Of a DNA stretch of 64,000 nt, positions 8,022 to 16,245 are shown one piece after another. The DNA lies in NCBI GenBank assembly GCA_903939765.1, contig CAJAIK010000066.1:1-64000 (forward strand), in the 5' to 3' direction. The notes below the pieces were generated by a model. It saw only the letters and a program-made list of their open reading frames with translations, was not told the DNA's origin and did not search any database. This DNA is from an uncultured Chlorobiaceae bacterium. GTDB taxonomy: Bacteria; Bacteroidota; Chlorobiia; Chlorobiales; Chlorobiaceae. Each line of letters opens with the position of its first letter. Position 1 is the stretch's first letter. The position numbers and the translations under genes were made by a program.

Positions 8022-9485
8022 CTATTTTGTTTTTGAGCCTGTCTGCCGATGTTCGTAATCGTGATAGTAGCCCACTTCAACATTTTCAAGAATCGCCAGG
8101 GCATCGTCGGTCAAAACGGCCAGCGATGAGTAAAGTGTCAGCAGATAGGAGGCAACGCCAAGCTTGTCGAGCCCCATCAGCCGAGCTGAAAGGCTTGGGC
8201 TGATCTCTCCCGGGATTCCGGCCTGATGCAGTCCAACCACGCCCTGCTCGTTTTCGCCGACACGGACAAGTATGATATTGGTTGTGCCGTGACCTGATTT
8301 GTTGTTCTTGTTGATTTCAAGCTTGTCGCACGGGACAAGCGGCACGCCACGCCAGGTCAGTACAGGAGTGCCGAAGAGATTGATGGTCGGAGGAGGAACG
8401 CCGCGCCAGGTGCATTCGCGCTCGAAGGCTGCGATGGCTTTTGGGTGCGCAATAAAGAATGCCGGCTTTTTCCATACCTTTGTGAGCAGATCGTCAAGGT
8501 CATCCGGGGTCGGTGTGCCGTAGCGGGTGCTGATACGCTGTCCGGGGTCAGCAGAATGGAGCAGGCCAAACTCCCTGTTGTTGATGAACTCCCACTCCTG
8601 ACGCTCCTTGATGCCCTCAATTGTCAGGCGCATCTGCTGTTCTATCTGGTTGTAGGGTTCATTGTAGAGGTCGGAAACCCTGGTATGGACACGAACAACG
8701 GTCTGTATGGCCTGGAGCGAGTATTCACGGGGTTTATTGGAGTAGTCTACATACGTTTCAGGTATTTCGACATTTTCAGCGAAACCGGCAATAAGGTCAA
8801 TGTGCTTTTCGCCATGCTTGTTGACGGTCGAGCGGATTTTCAGGTACTCTTCAACTGAAGCCTGAAAAGATTCCTTCAGTGAAGGCGATTCCTTGAAGAG
8901 CTTTTCGATATCGACACTTGAGATAGAGAAATAGGAGCCAGGGGTAATAGTGCGAATGGTGACTGATGATGGCTTGTCGGAGACAAGGTCTTCTTCACCG
9001 AAGTACTCTCCCTCTGAAAGCAGGGCGATACGAAGATCCTCTCCATGAAGTCCCTTGCTTAAAACCTCGACCTGTCCGTGCGCAATGATAAAGATTTTAT
9101 GGCGATCTTCGCCCTCAAGGATGAGGGTGTTGCCAAGTTCCGTCTCTTCAAGGACAAACTTTTTTGCCAGGCTGCTGATGATTTGGTTATCAAACGATGC
9201 GAAAAGCGGAATGCTTTTCAGGGCTTCAGGGCGAAATGATGCGATGCCTCTATGGAAATCAATGCCGATACGCTCGGGTTTTTGCAGCTCAATCTTTGTG
9301 CGGTTGACGCGGTAGGTGCCGGAAGAGACATGAACCCACGGGAGAAGCTTTAACAGCCATCTCGGGGTTATGGAGTTCATCTGGGGAGCGGTTTTGGTCG
9401 TATTCGCCAGATTTCTTGCTACGGTTGTTGTTACACTGCGCTGTAACTGACTGCTTGGTTCCTGTGGTGCGTTTGACATTGTCAT
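8022..9485 (-). CDS. Family 2 encapsulin shell protein with cNMP-binding-like insert
   Basis: This 487-residue protein has the HK97-phage-like fold of family 2 (SrpI-like) encapsulins, which self-assemble into icosahedral compartments. Residues ~36-90 are the N-terminal arm and start of the shell domain (NSITPRWLLKLLPWVHVSSG). Residues ~92-215 are a Crp/cNMP-binding-like domain (GNTLILEGE, GQVEVLSKG, EGEYFGEEDLVSD). Residues ~225-487 are the rest of the shell (YSLQAIQTVVRVHTRVSDLY, RISTRYGTPTP, FFIAHPKAIAAFERECTWRG, HGTTNIILVRVG). Such an insert defines subfamily 2B. In the phosphate-binding cassette the usual Arg is Ser (FGEEDLVSDKPSSV), so classical cAMP binding is doubtful. It sits between cysK and the cargo-like desulfurase. 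Confidence 0.9.
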   Translation of the reverse strand: MTMSNAPQEPSSQLQRSVTTTVARNLANTTKTAPQMNSITPRWLLKLLPWVHVSSGTYRVNRTKIELQKPERIGIDFHRGIASFRPEALKSIPLFASFDNQIISSLAKKFVLEETELGNTLILEGEDRHKIFIIAHGQVEVLSKGLHGEDLRIALLSEGEYFGEEDLVSDKPSSVTIRTITPGSYFSISSVDIEKLFKESPSLKESFQASVEEYLKIRSTVNKHGEKHIDLIAGFAENVEIPETYVDYSNKPREYSLQAIQTVVRVHTRVSDLYNEPYNQIEQQMRLTIEGIKERQEWEFINNREFGLLHSADPGQRISTRYGTPTPDDLDDLLTKVWKKPAFFIAHPKAIAAFERECTWRGVPPPTINLFGTPVLTWRGVPLVPCDKLEINKNNKSGHGTTNIILVRVGENEQGVVGLHQAGIPGEISPSLSARLMGLDKLGVASYLLTLYSSLAVLTDDALAILENVEVGYYHDYEHRQTGSKTK

Positions 9486-9545
9486 GTAATGGGTTAATAG
9501 TTGTCGGTGAACAATTTATTTTGAACACCAAAAACGGCCTTTTTT

Positions 9546-10499
9546 TTATATAACGATGGGTTCATTTTCAAACTGGTAGAGCAGTGTCGAGAGGTATCGC
9601 TCGCCGGTATCGGGCAGGATGACGACAATTCGTTTTCCTTTATTCTCTTCGCGCTGAGCCAGTTGCAATGCGGCGTAAACGGCCGCACCTGACGAAATGC
9701 CTACAATAAGTCCTTCTGTCCGGGCAAGTTCGCGACCGGTACGCAGGGCGTCTTCGTTTTTGACCGGGATAATTTCATCAATAATCTCTTTGTTCAGGAT
9801 ATCGGGCAGAAAGCCAGGGCCAATTCCCTGTATTTTGTGTGGTCCAGGCTTGCCGCCAGCAAGAACCTGTGAGTCAAATGGCTCTACAGCAACAATTTTT
9901 ATCTCAGGGTTTCTCTCCTTGAGCACCTCTCCAACGCCGGTGATGGTGCCGCCGGTGCCAACGCCGCTGACAAAAATATCAATGGCCCCGTCAGTATCGT
10001 TCCATATCTCTATGGCGGTTGTTGTGCGGTGAATTTCAGGATTGGCCGAGTTTTTGAACTGCTGCAGAATAATGGAATTCGGATATTGTTCGTGCAGTTC
10101 ATTGGCTTTTTTGATTGCGCCAAGCATTCCTTCTGATCCGGGCGTCAGCACCAGTTCAGCGCCAAGTGCCTTGAGGAGGTTCCGGCGTTCAATACTCATC
10201 GTCTCAGGCATTGCAAGAATCAGGCGGTATCCTTTGGCTGCGGCGATAAAGGCCAGGGCAATGCCGGTATTGCCACTCGTCGGTTCAATGATAACACTAT
10301 CCTTGTCTATCAGCCATTTTTTCTCAGCATCTTCGATCATTGAAAAACCGATCCGATCCTTCACACTTCCGCCTGGATTGAAGTATTCGAGTTTTGCAAT
10401 AATCGTTGCCTCAGCACCGTGTTCACGGCTGAAATTTCCGAGATCAAGAAGAGGAGTGTTACCGATAAGATCGGTCAGCTTTTTTGCAATACGTCCCAT
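9546..10499 (-). CDS. cysK: Cysteine synthase A (O-acetylserine sulfhydrylase)
   Basis: This cytosolic PLP enzyme makes L-cysteine from O-acetylserine and sulfide. It has 317 residues, normal length. The PLP lysine is K47 in [11 protein letters not shown], the substrate loop is TSGNTG (74-79), and the phosphate cup is GTGGT (181-185). It is the first gene of a three-gene run with the encapsulin and the encapsulated desulfurase, about 60 bases before the encapsulin. It could supply the desulfurase with cysteine from sulfide, which a green sulfur bacterium has in plenty. It may also be the general housekeeping enzyme. Confidence 0.95.
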   Translation of the reverse strand: MGRIAKKLTDLIGNTPLLDLGNFSREHGAEATIIAKLEYFNPGGSVKDRIGFSMIEDAEKKWLIDKDSVIIEPTSGNTGIALAFIAAAKGYRLILAMPETMSIERRNLLKALGAELVLTPGSEGMLGAIKKANELHEQYPNSIILQQFKNSANPEIHRTTTAIEIWNDTDGAIDIFVSGVGTGGTITGVGEVLKERNPEIKIVAVEPFDSQVLAGGKPGPHKIQGIGPGFLPDILNKEIIDEIIPVKNEDALRTGRELARTEGLIVGISSGAAVYAALQLAQREENKGKRIVVILPDTGERYLSTLLYQFENEPIVI

Positions 10500-10543
10500 G
10501 AGCTCTGAATTTTTTTAGGGGTGTTGTTCATTTTTTTTATCAC

Positions 10544-10557
10544 AATTGTTAACAATT
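10544..10557. promoter_or_regulatory. 14-bp perfect palindrome upstream of cysK
   Basis: AATTGTTAACAATT is a perfect palindrome 45 bases upstream of the cysK start, in an AT-rich stretch. It fits a dimeric repressor or activator site for the cysK-encapsulin operon. The regulator is unknown. Confidence 0.4.
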
Positions 10558-10877
10558 TTATGGTGAACTTTATTGTTTTTATTTGGTATTTCCTAATCAA
10601 TTTTTTCTGACCGCTCTCGTGCCATTCTCCTTGTTTTTCTGCGTCTTGTCCTTTGCCTGTGGTGGTGTCAAAACATGAAAAAATCTCTTTGTAAAGTGGA
10701 CAAAGAATGGTAAATTTTCGCCGGATTGACTGGTGAGTCTGAACGATTTGCATTTGTTTCATTTCAATGCAGACGAGCGTCCCTGACCAGGTATTGAAAA
10801 AAAGACCATGAGTTCGATGCCTCCCCTTTCTGTCTTGATATCAATGCCGGGTTTTGTCAACGTCCAACTCAACGGAT
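10558..10877. other. Divergent intergenic region, cysK / Nramp-type gene
   Basis: No gene is seen. Minus-strand ORFs here lack protein-like character. The region must contain the promoters of the sulfur operon (minus) and the transporter operon (plus). Confidence 0.5.
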
Positions 10878-12146
10878 ATGGATTTTTTTTCCGTTCTCTA
10901 CTACCGGTTCAAAAAAGTCTGGAAAGCTGTCCGCCTCTACCTCGTTATTGCTGGTCCCGGTCTTGTGGTGATGATTGCCGACAATGATGCTGGCGGAATT
11001 ACTACCTATGCGGCCACCGGCGCCAAATATGGTTATCACCTGATCTGGTTTCTGCTTCTTCTCATTCCGGTTGCCTACTATGTACAGGAGATGACGGTGA
11101 GACTGGGAGCTGTGACCAAGCGGGGACATGCTGAGGCAATTTTTGAAAGTTTCGGTGCCTTTTGGGGATGGTTCTCTCTTCTTGATCTCATGATAGTTGA
11201 CTGGCTGACGCTGGTTACTGAATTTGTGGGGATGAGTGCGGCCCTTGGTATTTTTGGAGTTCCTGTCTGGTTGACCGTGATTGTTGTTGTGCTGCTCATG
11301 AGCATCATTGTGTTGAACGGGCGCTACTGGACATGGGAAAAGATTGCACTGGGATTCTGCCTGCTGAACCTGATCTATATTCCTGCGGCATTCATGGTTA
11401 ACCCGTCACTTTCTGACATTGCCGGTCAGGGACTTATTCCCAATCTCCCCGGAGGTCTTACCAATGAGCTTTTTTTCCTGCTCATGGCCAATATCGGTAC
11501 CACCATTGCTCCGTGGATGCTCTTTTTCCAGCAAAGCTCAGTTGTTGATAAGGGATTGCAGGAAAAAGATATCAAGATGGGCAAGCTCGATACCTTTATC
11601 GGGTCAATCATTACCGTCTCGATTGCTATTTTCATTGTGATTGTAACAGGTACCTTGCTGCACGGGACGCCAATCGATGATGCCGCCACCGCAGCAAAAC
11701 TGTTGATGAAAACGAACCACTATGTCGGCGCCTTTATGGCCATAGGGCTCTTTGATGCAGGTCTGCTTGGAGCAATCTGCATATCGCTGGCAAGTTCCTG
11801 GGCCTTTGGCGAAATTTTCGGATGGGCTCACTCCCTTAATACCAAGGTGAAGGAAGCCCCCTGGTTTTACGTCTCCTTTTTCATTACCCTGGCAACTGCC
11901 GGTGTTGTTCCCCTGATACCGGGAGCCCCGCTTGTACTCATCACTCTTTTTGTCCAGGTTATTGCGGTCACTCTTCTGCCAGCAGCACTGGTTTTTCTGA
12001 TTCTCCTGCTCAACGATAAAAAGACGATGGGGGAGTATGCCAATACAAGGTTACAGAATATTGTCAGCACCATTATTGTTGTCTCAATCATTATACTCTC
12101 GACCATGTACGGCGTCAGTGCACTTTTTCCCAATCTTTTCCAGTAA
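10878..12146 (+). CDS. Nramp-related divalent metal transporter, Mg2+-type (NRMT-like)
   Basis: An inner-membrane carrier of about 422 residues with 11 or so hydrophobic segments. It is homologous to Nramp Mn2+/Fe2+ transporters, but the metal site is changed. The helix 1 motif DPGN is DAGG here (IADNDAGGITTYAATGAKYG), and the helix 6 MPH motif is APW (NIGTTIAPWMLFF). Loss of the soft helix 6 Met ligand is the mark of the Nramp-related magnesium transporters. A soluble MgtE-domain protein follows two genes later, which agrees. The frame is open from TTG 10854. ATG 10878 is preferred, though neither has a strong ribosome site. Mg2+ rather than Mn2+ is an inference. Confidence 0.85.
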   Translation: MDFFSVLYYRFKKVWKAVRLYLVIAGPGLVVMIADNDAGGITTYAATGAKYGYHLIWFLLLLIPVAYYVQEMTVRLGAVTKRGHAEAIFESFGAFWGWFSLLDLMIVDWLTLVTEFVGMSAALGIFGVPVWLTVIVVVLLMSIIVLNGRYWTWEKIALGFCLLNLIYIPAAFMVNPSLSDIAGQGLIPNLPGGLTNELFFLLMANIGTTIAPWMLFFQQSSVVDKGLQEKDIKMGKLDTFIGSIITVSIAIFIVIVTGTLLHGTPIDDAATAAKLLMKTNHYVGAFMAIGLFDAGLLGAICISLASSWAFGEIFGWAHSLNTKVKEAPWFYVSFFITLATAGVVPLIPGAPLVLITLFVQVIAVTLLPAALVFLILLLNDKKTMGEYANTRLQNIVSTIIVVSIIILSTMYGVSALFPNLFQ

Positions 12147-12158
12147 AGGTGTCAGGCC

Positions 12159-12335
12159 ATGAGGACAATCAATCAGTTTATCAACAAGATCCGTGAAATC
12201 AATCAGCGCTATGCCAAGCCAAAAGTCGAAATGTCGCGGGCGGTCAAAATCTCTTTGGCAGTACTCCGGGTTTATCTCTTTCTTCTGGTGGTGCTGATGG
12301 TCTACAAATTCATAACCGTTATGAATGTTTTATAA
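12159..12335 (+). CDS. 58-residue single-pass membrane protein in the metal operon
   Basis: A small ORF from ATG 12159 (12 bases after the transporter stop) to TAA 12335, preceded by AAAGGTG. It has a basic amphipathic N-terminal half (TINQFINKIREINQRYAK) and one hydrophobic helix (ISLAVLRVYLFLLVVLMVYKF). The stop is 17 bases before the next gene, with the next ribosome site (GGGAGACGAGG) in the gap. Its position between the transporter and the regulator-like protein, with tight spacing and a good ribosome site, argues that it is real. I know no family for it. It may be an accessory or regulatory subunit of the transporter. Confidence 0.65.
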   Translation: MRTINQFINKIREINQRYAKPKVEMSRAVKISLAVLRVYLFLLVVLMVYKFITVMNVL

Positions 12336-12352
12336 AAAGGGAGACGAGGAAA

Positions 12353-13603
12353 ATGGTTACTGTCCTGGATCGTGAATTTTTTCTGAGCGAAATTGTTGGT
12401 CGCCGGATCTATCTCAAATCGAACTCAATCGGCAAGCTTAAAGATCTTGTTATACAGGAGAATGCGGGCAAAATTCCGGAAGTGACCCACCTGCTTGTTC
12501 ACCGACCCTATGGTGACCCTCGCCTTTTGATTCCCTGGGATAAAATCACCCTGATTTCAAACACTGAAATTGTTTCGGAAATTACCAGCACTGAAGGCTA
12601 CGAACTTGAGGCGCTCAACAACCACATTTTTCTGAAAGACTATATTCTTGACAAGAAAATCCTTGACATGGATGACCATGAAATTGAGGTGGTTTATGAC
12701 GTAAAGCTTCTCTTTCAGAACGAGCGGCTTTTTGTCAGCGAAGTGGATTTTAACCGTTTTCGCATCCTTCGCAGGATGGGCTTTAAAAAGCTTGCCAACT
12801 ATCTTGCCCGATATAAGGAGGGTTCCAGTATTTCATGGCTTTATGTTCAGCCGCTGCCGGAAACCATTGGAAGCTTTGAAGGGAATGTCAAGCTCAATGT
12901 GCTCAAGGAAAATATTAATGACATCCATCCTGTTGATCTCGCCGATATTCTTGAAGAGCTTGAGGGTAATCAACGCCTGGCGGTCTTCAACGAAATTGAG
13001 CCGGAACTGGCCTCAGATACCCTCGAAGAGGTTGAACCGAGGGTGCAACGGGAGTTGATCCGCTCAATGGAAAAAGTGCGGGCTGCTGGATTGATCAACG
13101 AAATGAGCCCTGCACAGGTTGCCGGAATCCTCTCGATTCTACCGGCATCAGATGCCGACGAGATTATCGAATTTGTTGATAGTGAAAATAAGCAGAGGGT
13201 ACAGCAGATCATCGACCAGCATGATGAAAACATCATGCTCTACTCTACACAGAAAGTGATCAAGCGGCCTGTCGAGACCATTGTGAAGGACGTTATAGGA
13301 AATTACCGTGCGGTTGCCGCCGATATGGATGTCATTATGTACGTCTATGTTGTCGATACAAGCAACATGCTTCAGGGTGTTGTCGATATCCGCGAGCTTA
13401 TCGAGGCCGATCCCGATCAGACACTTGGTGAGATTATGACAGACAGTCTTATCACGCTGAACCCGGATGACACGCTTCATGACGCTGTTGACATGTTTTT
13501 CCGCTACTCCTTCCGGGCAATCCCGATCACTGATGACAATGATTGTCTGCTTGGTGTTGTCTCTTTTCATGATATCAAGGGTATCAAGCCCCGACTGGAT
13601 TAA
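12353..13603 (+). CDS. Soluble PRC-barrel/MgtE-N/CBS-pair protein
   Basis: A 416-residue cytosolic protein without membrane helices. Residues ~8-165 contain one or two PRC-barrel-like units (EIVGRRIYLKSNSIGKLKDL and LDKKILDMDDHEIEVVYDV). Residues ~185-290 are an MgtE N-terminal superhelix (NDIHPVDLADILEELEGNQR, SPAQVAGILSILPASDADEI). Residues ~300-416 are a CBS pair (TIVKDVIGNYRAVAADMDV, LGEIMTDSLITLNPDDTLHD). In MgtE these domains sense Mg2+ and gate the channel. Here they stand alone behind an Nramp-type transporter and a small membrane protein, so the protein probably regulates that carrier by Mg2+ or nucleotide binding. Similar stand-alone proteins are often annotated as CBS domain-containing. 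Confidence 0.85.
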   Translation: MVTVLDREFFLSEIVGRRIYLKSNSIGKLKDLVIQENAGKIPEVTHLLVHRPYGDPRLLIPWDKITLISNTEIVSEITSTEGYELEALNNHIFLKDYILDKKILDMDDHEIEVVYDVKLLFQNERLFVSEVDFNRFRILRRMGFKKLANYLARYKEGSSISWLYVQPLPETIGSFEGNVKLNVLKENINDIHPVDLADILEELEGNQRLAVFNEIEPELASDTLEEVEPRVQRELIRSMEKVRAAGLINEMSPAQVAGILSILPASDADEIIEFVDSENKQRVQQIIDQHDENIMLYSTQKVIKRPVETIVKDVIGNYRAVAADMDVIMYVYVVDTSNMLQGVVDIRELIEADPDQTLGEIMTDSLITLNPDDTLHDAVDMFFRYSFRAIPITDDNDCLLGVVSFHDIKGIKPRLD

Positions 13604-13627
13604 CTGATTTACAAGAAATTGACGTGA

Positions 13628-14149
13628 ATGGCTTTACATGATAAGATGAGTCATGCACTCAGGGTGGTGGCGGTACTTGAAGCCTGTAAGGGTATTCTTG
13701 TACTCTTTGCCGGCTTGGCTCTGTTTTCGTTTATACATCAAAATATTCAGTTAACGGCCGAGCAACTTGTCGGGCACCTGCACCTCAATCCAGCAAAAAA
13801 CATCCCGAAGATCTTTATAGAGGCCTCCCGCCATCTGACTGATGCGCGTATGCTTTTTCTGGCGCTCGCTGCATGTTTATACTCTTCCATGCGTTTTGTT
13901 GAGGCTTATGGACTATGGTTCGCAAGGCGTTGGGCTGAATGGTTTGCCTTGTTGAGCGGATCCGTTTATTTGCCAATTGAACTGTTCGAGCTGGTAAAAG
14001 GTGTTACCTGGATCAAAATGGTGTTTATCTCAATTAATCTTGTTATAGTATGTTACATGGTCGTTATGCTCAAGCGAAACGGAACAAGACATGGTAATAA
14101 TAAAAGAGGTTTCGATGCCATTGACGCAGACATGCGCGCAGAGAGTTAG
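13628..14149 (+). CDS. DUF2127-family membrane protein
   Basis: A 173-residue inner-membrane protein with about four hydrophobic segments. The N-terminal ALRVVAVLEACKGILVLFAG and central RFVEAYGLWFARRWAEWFAL stretches are typical of DUF2127. No biochemical role is known for the family. It starts 24 bases after the CBS protein stop and 48 bases before the sigma factor, so it may be read with either. Confidence 0.75.
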   Translation: MALHDKMSHALRVVAVLEACKGILVLFAGLALFSFIHQNIQLTAEQLVGHLHLNPAKNIPKIFIEASRHLTDARMLFLALAACLYSSMRFVEAYGLWFARRWAEWFALLSGSVYLPIELFELVKGVTWIKMVFISINLVIVCYMVVMLKRNGTRHGNNKRGFDAIDADMRAES

Positions 14150-14197
14150 TGTCCTGTTTGCGTAGTGAAACGGCTAATGACTGATTTTTAACAAGAT

Positions 14198-14779
14198 ATG
14201 ACCTACACTCCACGAGATAGAGAAGAGCAGCAGTTCAGTGATCAGGACCTGGTTACAAAAACGATTAAAAACAAGCAGGCATTTGCTGCGATTGTTGATC
14301 GATATGAAGCACCTCTTTTGCGATATATCTCCCGTCTTGGATGCAAGGATAGCAGTGCAGCCCGGGATCTGTTACAGGAGATATTTATCAAGACCTTTGT
14401 CCATCTCAATGACTATGATCACTCGCTTCAGTTTTCATCGTGGATCTACAGAATAGCCCATAATGAAACAGTCAGTTATTTTCGAAAGGAAAGGAGCCGT
14501 CCGGGTGTACTAACAAGAGTGGAAGATTTTTTTCTGTTTGAAACGATTGCCGATGATGCGGGCTGGAGCGATCCTAAGGAGCAACGGCATACGGCTTTGG
14601 AAATAAAGGCTGCCGTGGATCGGCTTGAGCCAAAATATCGTGATATCATTGTTCTCAAGTTTTTTGAAGAAAAATCCTATGAAGAGATCTCTGATATTCT
14701 GCAGATCCCCCAAGGGACGGTTGCAACGCTTGTCAGCAGGGCGAAGAAGAAAATAAAAATATATCTTGAAAAGAGTTAG
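14198..14779 (+). CDS. ECF-type RNA polymerase sigma factor
   Basis: A 193-residue sigma-70 family factor of the ECF group. Region 2 spans ~20-95 (FAAIVDRYEAPLLRYISRLG, DLLQEIFIKTF, FSSWIYRIAHNETVSYFRK). Region 4 spans ~130-190 (LEPKYRDIIVLKFFEEKSYE, then EISDILQIPQGTVATLVSRA). It directs RNA polymerase to stress or envelope promoters. The next gene, 2 bases after its stop, encodes a membrane protein, the usual position of an anti-sigma factor. The target genes may include the envelope genes downstream, but I could not derive a shared promoter. Confidence 0.9.
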   Translation: MTYTPRDREEQQFSDQDLVTKTIKNKQAFAAIVDRYEAPLLRYISRLGCKDSSAARDLLQEIFIKTFVHLNDYDHSLQFSSWIYRIAHNETVSYFRKERSRPGVLTRVEDFFLFETIADDAGWSDPKEQRHTALEIKAAVDRLEPKYRDIIVLKFFEEKSYEEISDILQIPQGTVATLVSRAKKKIKIYLEKS

Positions 14780-14781
14780 CT

Positions 14782-15579
14782 GTGACGAATATGCAGAATG
14801 TGAGATCAGGATTCATCCTCGAAGAGATTGAAAAAAGAAATGCGGCGCTGATTCCGCGCTGGCACTTTCTTGTCAGACGGTTTGGATTTTGGATGCTTGC
14901 CGTAATTTCGGTTTTTACCGGTGCCATATCCATGGCAACCGCAATTTATGTTTTCCTTGATCATGATTTCATTGAAGATCAAGACTATATCAACCGTTTT
15001 TTCATTGAGCGTCCGATCATTGCCGATATTATTGCCAGTATACCCTACGTGTGGCTTGCCGCGCTTGCACTCTTTCTCCTGATTGCATTTTTCGGGTTCC
15101 GGCACACACGAAAAGGTTACCGTTATTCCTCAACGAAGGTTATTGTGGCCTCCCTCTCCGCAAGTCTTTTGCTGAGTGTTGCTCTTAACACCGTTGATAT
15201 TGGCGAGTATATCCACCATTACCTCATCGAAAATGTCCATGTCTATAACAAGCTGATTTATGCCAATGAACACCGCTGGACAAATTCAGAAAAAGGACTG
15301 CTGGGCGGAAAGGTCATTAAAATCGATAAGTATAGCCGTCTTCTTGTGGTAAGAGACTTTAACAAGGCGATTTGGTACGTTGACATCAGTAAGGCTGAGT
15401 TGCATTCGAAGACACTGGTTGCGCCGGGTAAATATCTGAAAATTACGGGTGTGAAAACCGGCAAGAGAGCTTTTCAGGCACTTGCAATACAGGGTTGGGA
15501 GAAGAGATATCACAAGCGCACCTTGCCAGCTCAGAATGAACCATCAACGACGAAAAGTGGCGATACAAAAGTTATTTGA
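14782..15579 (+). CDS. Membrane protein, candidate anti-sigma or signalling partner
   Basis: A 265-residue protein from GTG 14782, two bases after the sigma-factor stop. It has a cytosolic N-terminus (residues 1-30), three or so membrane helices (about 33-55, 82-102, 115-138), and a C-terminal ~115-residue domain (VKIDKYSRLLVVRDFN to ALAIQGWEKRYH) that looks like a small beta-rich domain. Coupling to the sigma factor suggests it holds the factor at the membrane. I see no classical zinc anti-sigma motif (HxxxCxxC). Alternatively it is an unrelated membrane protein in the same operon. Confidence 0.6.
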   Translation: MTNMQNVRSGFILEEIEKRNAALIPRWHFLVRRFGFWMLAVISVFTGAISMATAIYVFLDHDFIEDQDYINRFFIERPIIADIIASIPYVWLAALALFLLIAFFGFRHTRKGYRYSSTKVIVASLSASLLLSVALNTVDIGEYIHHYLIENVHVYNKLIYANEHRWTNSEKGLLGGKVIKIDKYSRLLVVRDFNKAIWYVDISKAELHSKTLVAPGKYLKITGVKTGKRAFQALAIQGWEKRYHKRTLPAQNEPSTTKSGDTKVI

Positions 15580-15672
15580 CCTCAATGCGTTATTGTTTTT
15601 TTACCACTTGTTCCCGGTGATTGCCTGAATGTGCAGGAATGCAAAAGTAAACAAGCGATCGGTATAATTTCT

Positions 15673-15766
15673 TTGAAAGAATATGTGGGGTGGTGCGTAG
15701 TAATAATCAGGAAGGCAGATAACTGGCTTCTGTTTCATTACTTGCAAACTTAAAACAACCGGAACT
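15673..15766 (+). promoter_or_regulatory. Conserved 94-nt leader, copy 1
   Basis: The 94 bases before the start begin TTGAAAGAATAT and contain TGGTGCGTA and CTTCTGTTTC. The same leader precedes the two paralogs at 21029 and 22689. A -10-like TATAAT at 15663-15668 places the likely transcript start at the beginning of the conserved block. Confidence 0.6.
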
Positions 15767-16012
15767 ATGAAAAAGAATTTGATTGCTGGTGTTGTTATCT
15801 CTCTCGGGATGGTCGGAATGTTTGGTGGTCTCTCTTTTGCGGCTGAAAGCGCAACGGCAGCAAAGCCCGCTGTTGCCGCTGTAAAAACAGAAGCTCCTGT
15901 GGTTGCGAAGAAAGCAGTAAAAAAACATGCCAAGAAGAAAAAAGTCGTTAAGAAAGTTGGAGCAAAAACGGTAGCAGTCAAGAAAGTGGCTGCTCCTGCA
16001 GAAGTCAAGTAA
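15767..16012 (+). CDS. Lys/Ala/Val-rich secreted small protein, copy 1
   Basis: An 81-residue protein with a clear signal peptide (MKKNLIAGVVISLGMVGMFG, cleaved near SFA/AES). It is followed by a mature part of almost only Ala, Lys, Val, Thr and Pro (VAKKAVKKHAKKKKVVKK). The net charge is strongly positive, as in histone-H1-like or cell-wall-binding tails. Two paralogs lie at 21029 and 22689 with the same leader. The function is unknown. Possible roles are binding acidic polysaccharide or lipid A, or envelope stress protection. It sits between the ECF-sigma pair and the OmpH chaperone gene. Confidence 0.8.
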   Translation: MKKNLIAGVVISLGMVGMFGGLSFAAESATAAKPAVAAVKTEAPVVAKKAVKKHAKKKKVVKKVGAKTVAVKKVAAPAEVK

Positions 16013-16111
16013 GGCTTCGACTCTGAAAAGAAGCATAAGAAGAAATGAGCTGTGTTTGATTGTGAGAAGAACGATGATTATGGATGGCCGTTCAGCTCAT
16101 CTCTTTTTTGT

Positions 16112-16145
16112 AAGGAAAGGCCGCTTCACGGGAAGCGGCTTCCTT
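16112..16145 (+). terminator. Hairpin after the Lys/Ala-rich gene
   Basis: AAGGAAAGGCCGCTTC pairs with GAAGCGGCTTCCTT across ACGG. A strong stem, 100 bases after the stop, but with no run of T, so termination is uncertain. Confidence 0.55.
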
Positions 16146-16245
16146 CATATTATGTTATAATTAAATTATTCAGGGGGAACGTAATTTTCGCTTGCATATC
16201 AGCGATTATTAACCCGGTCGGTTCACCATTTGTAAAACCTAACTC

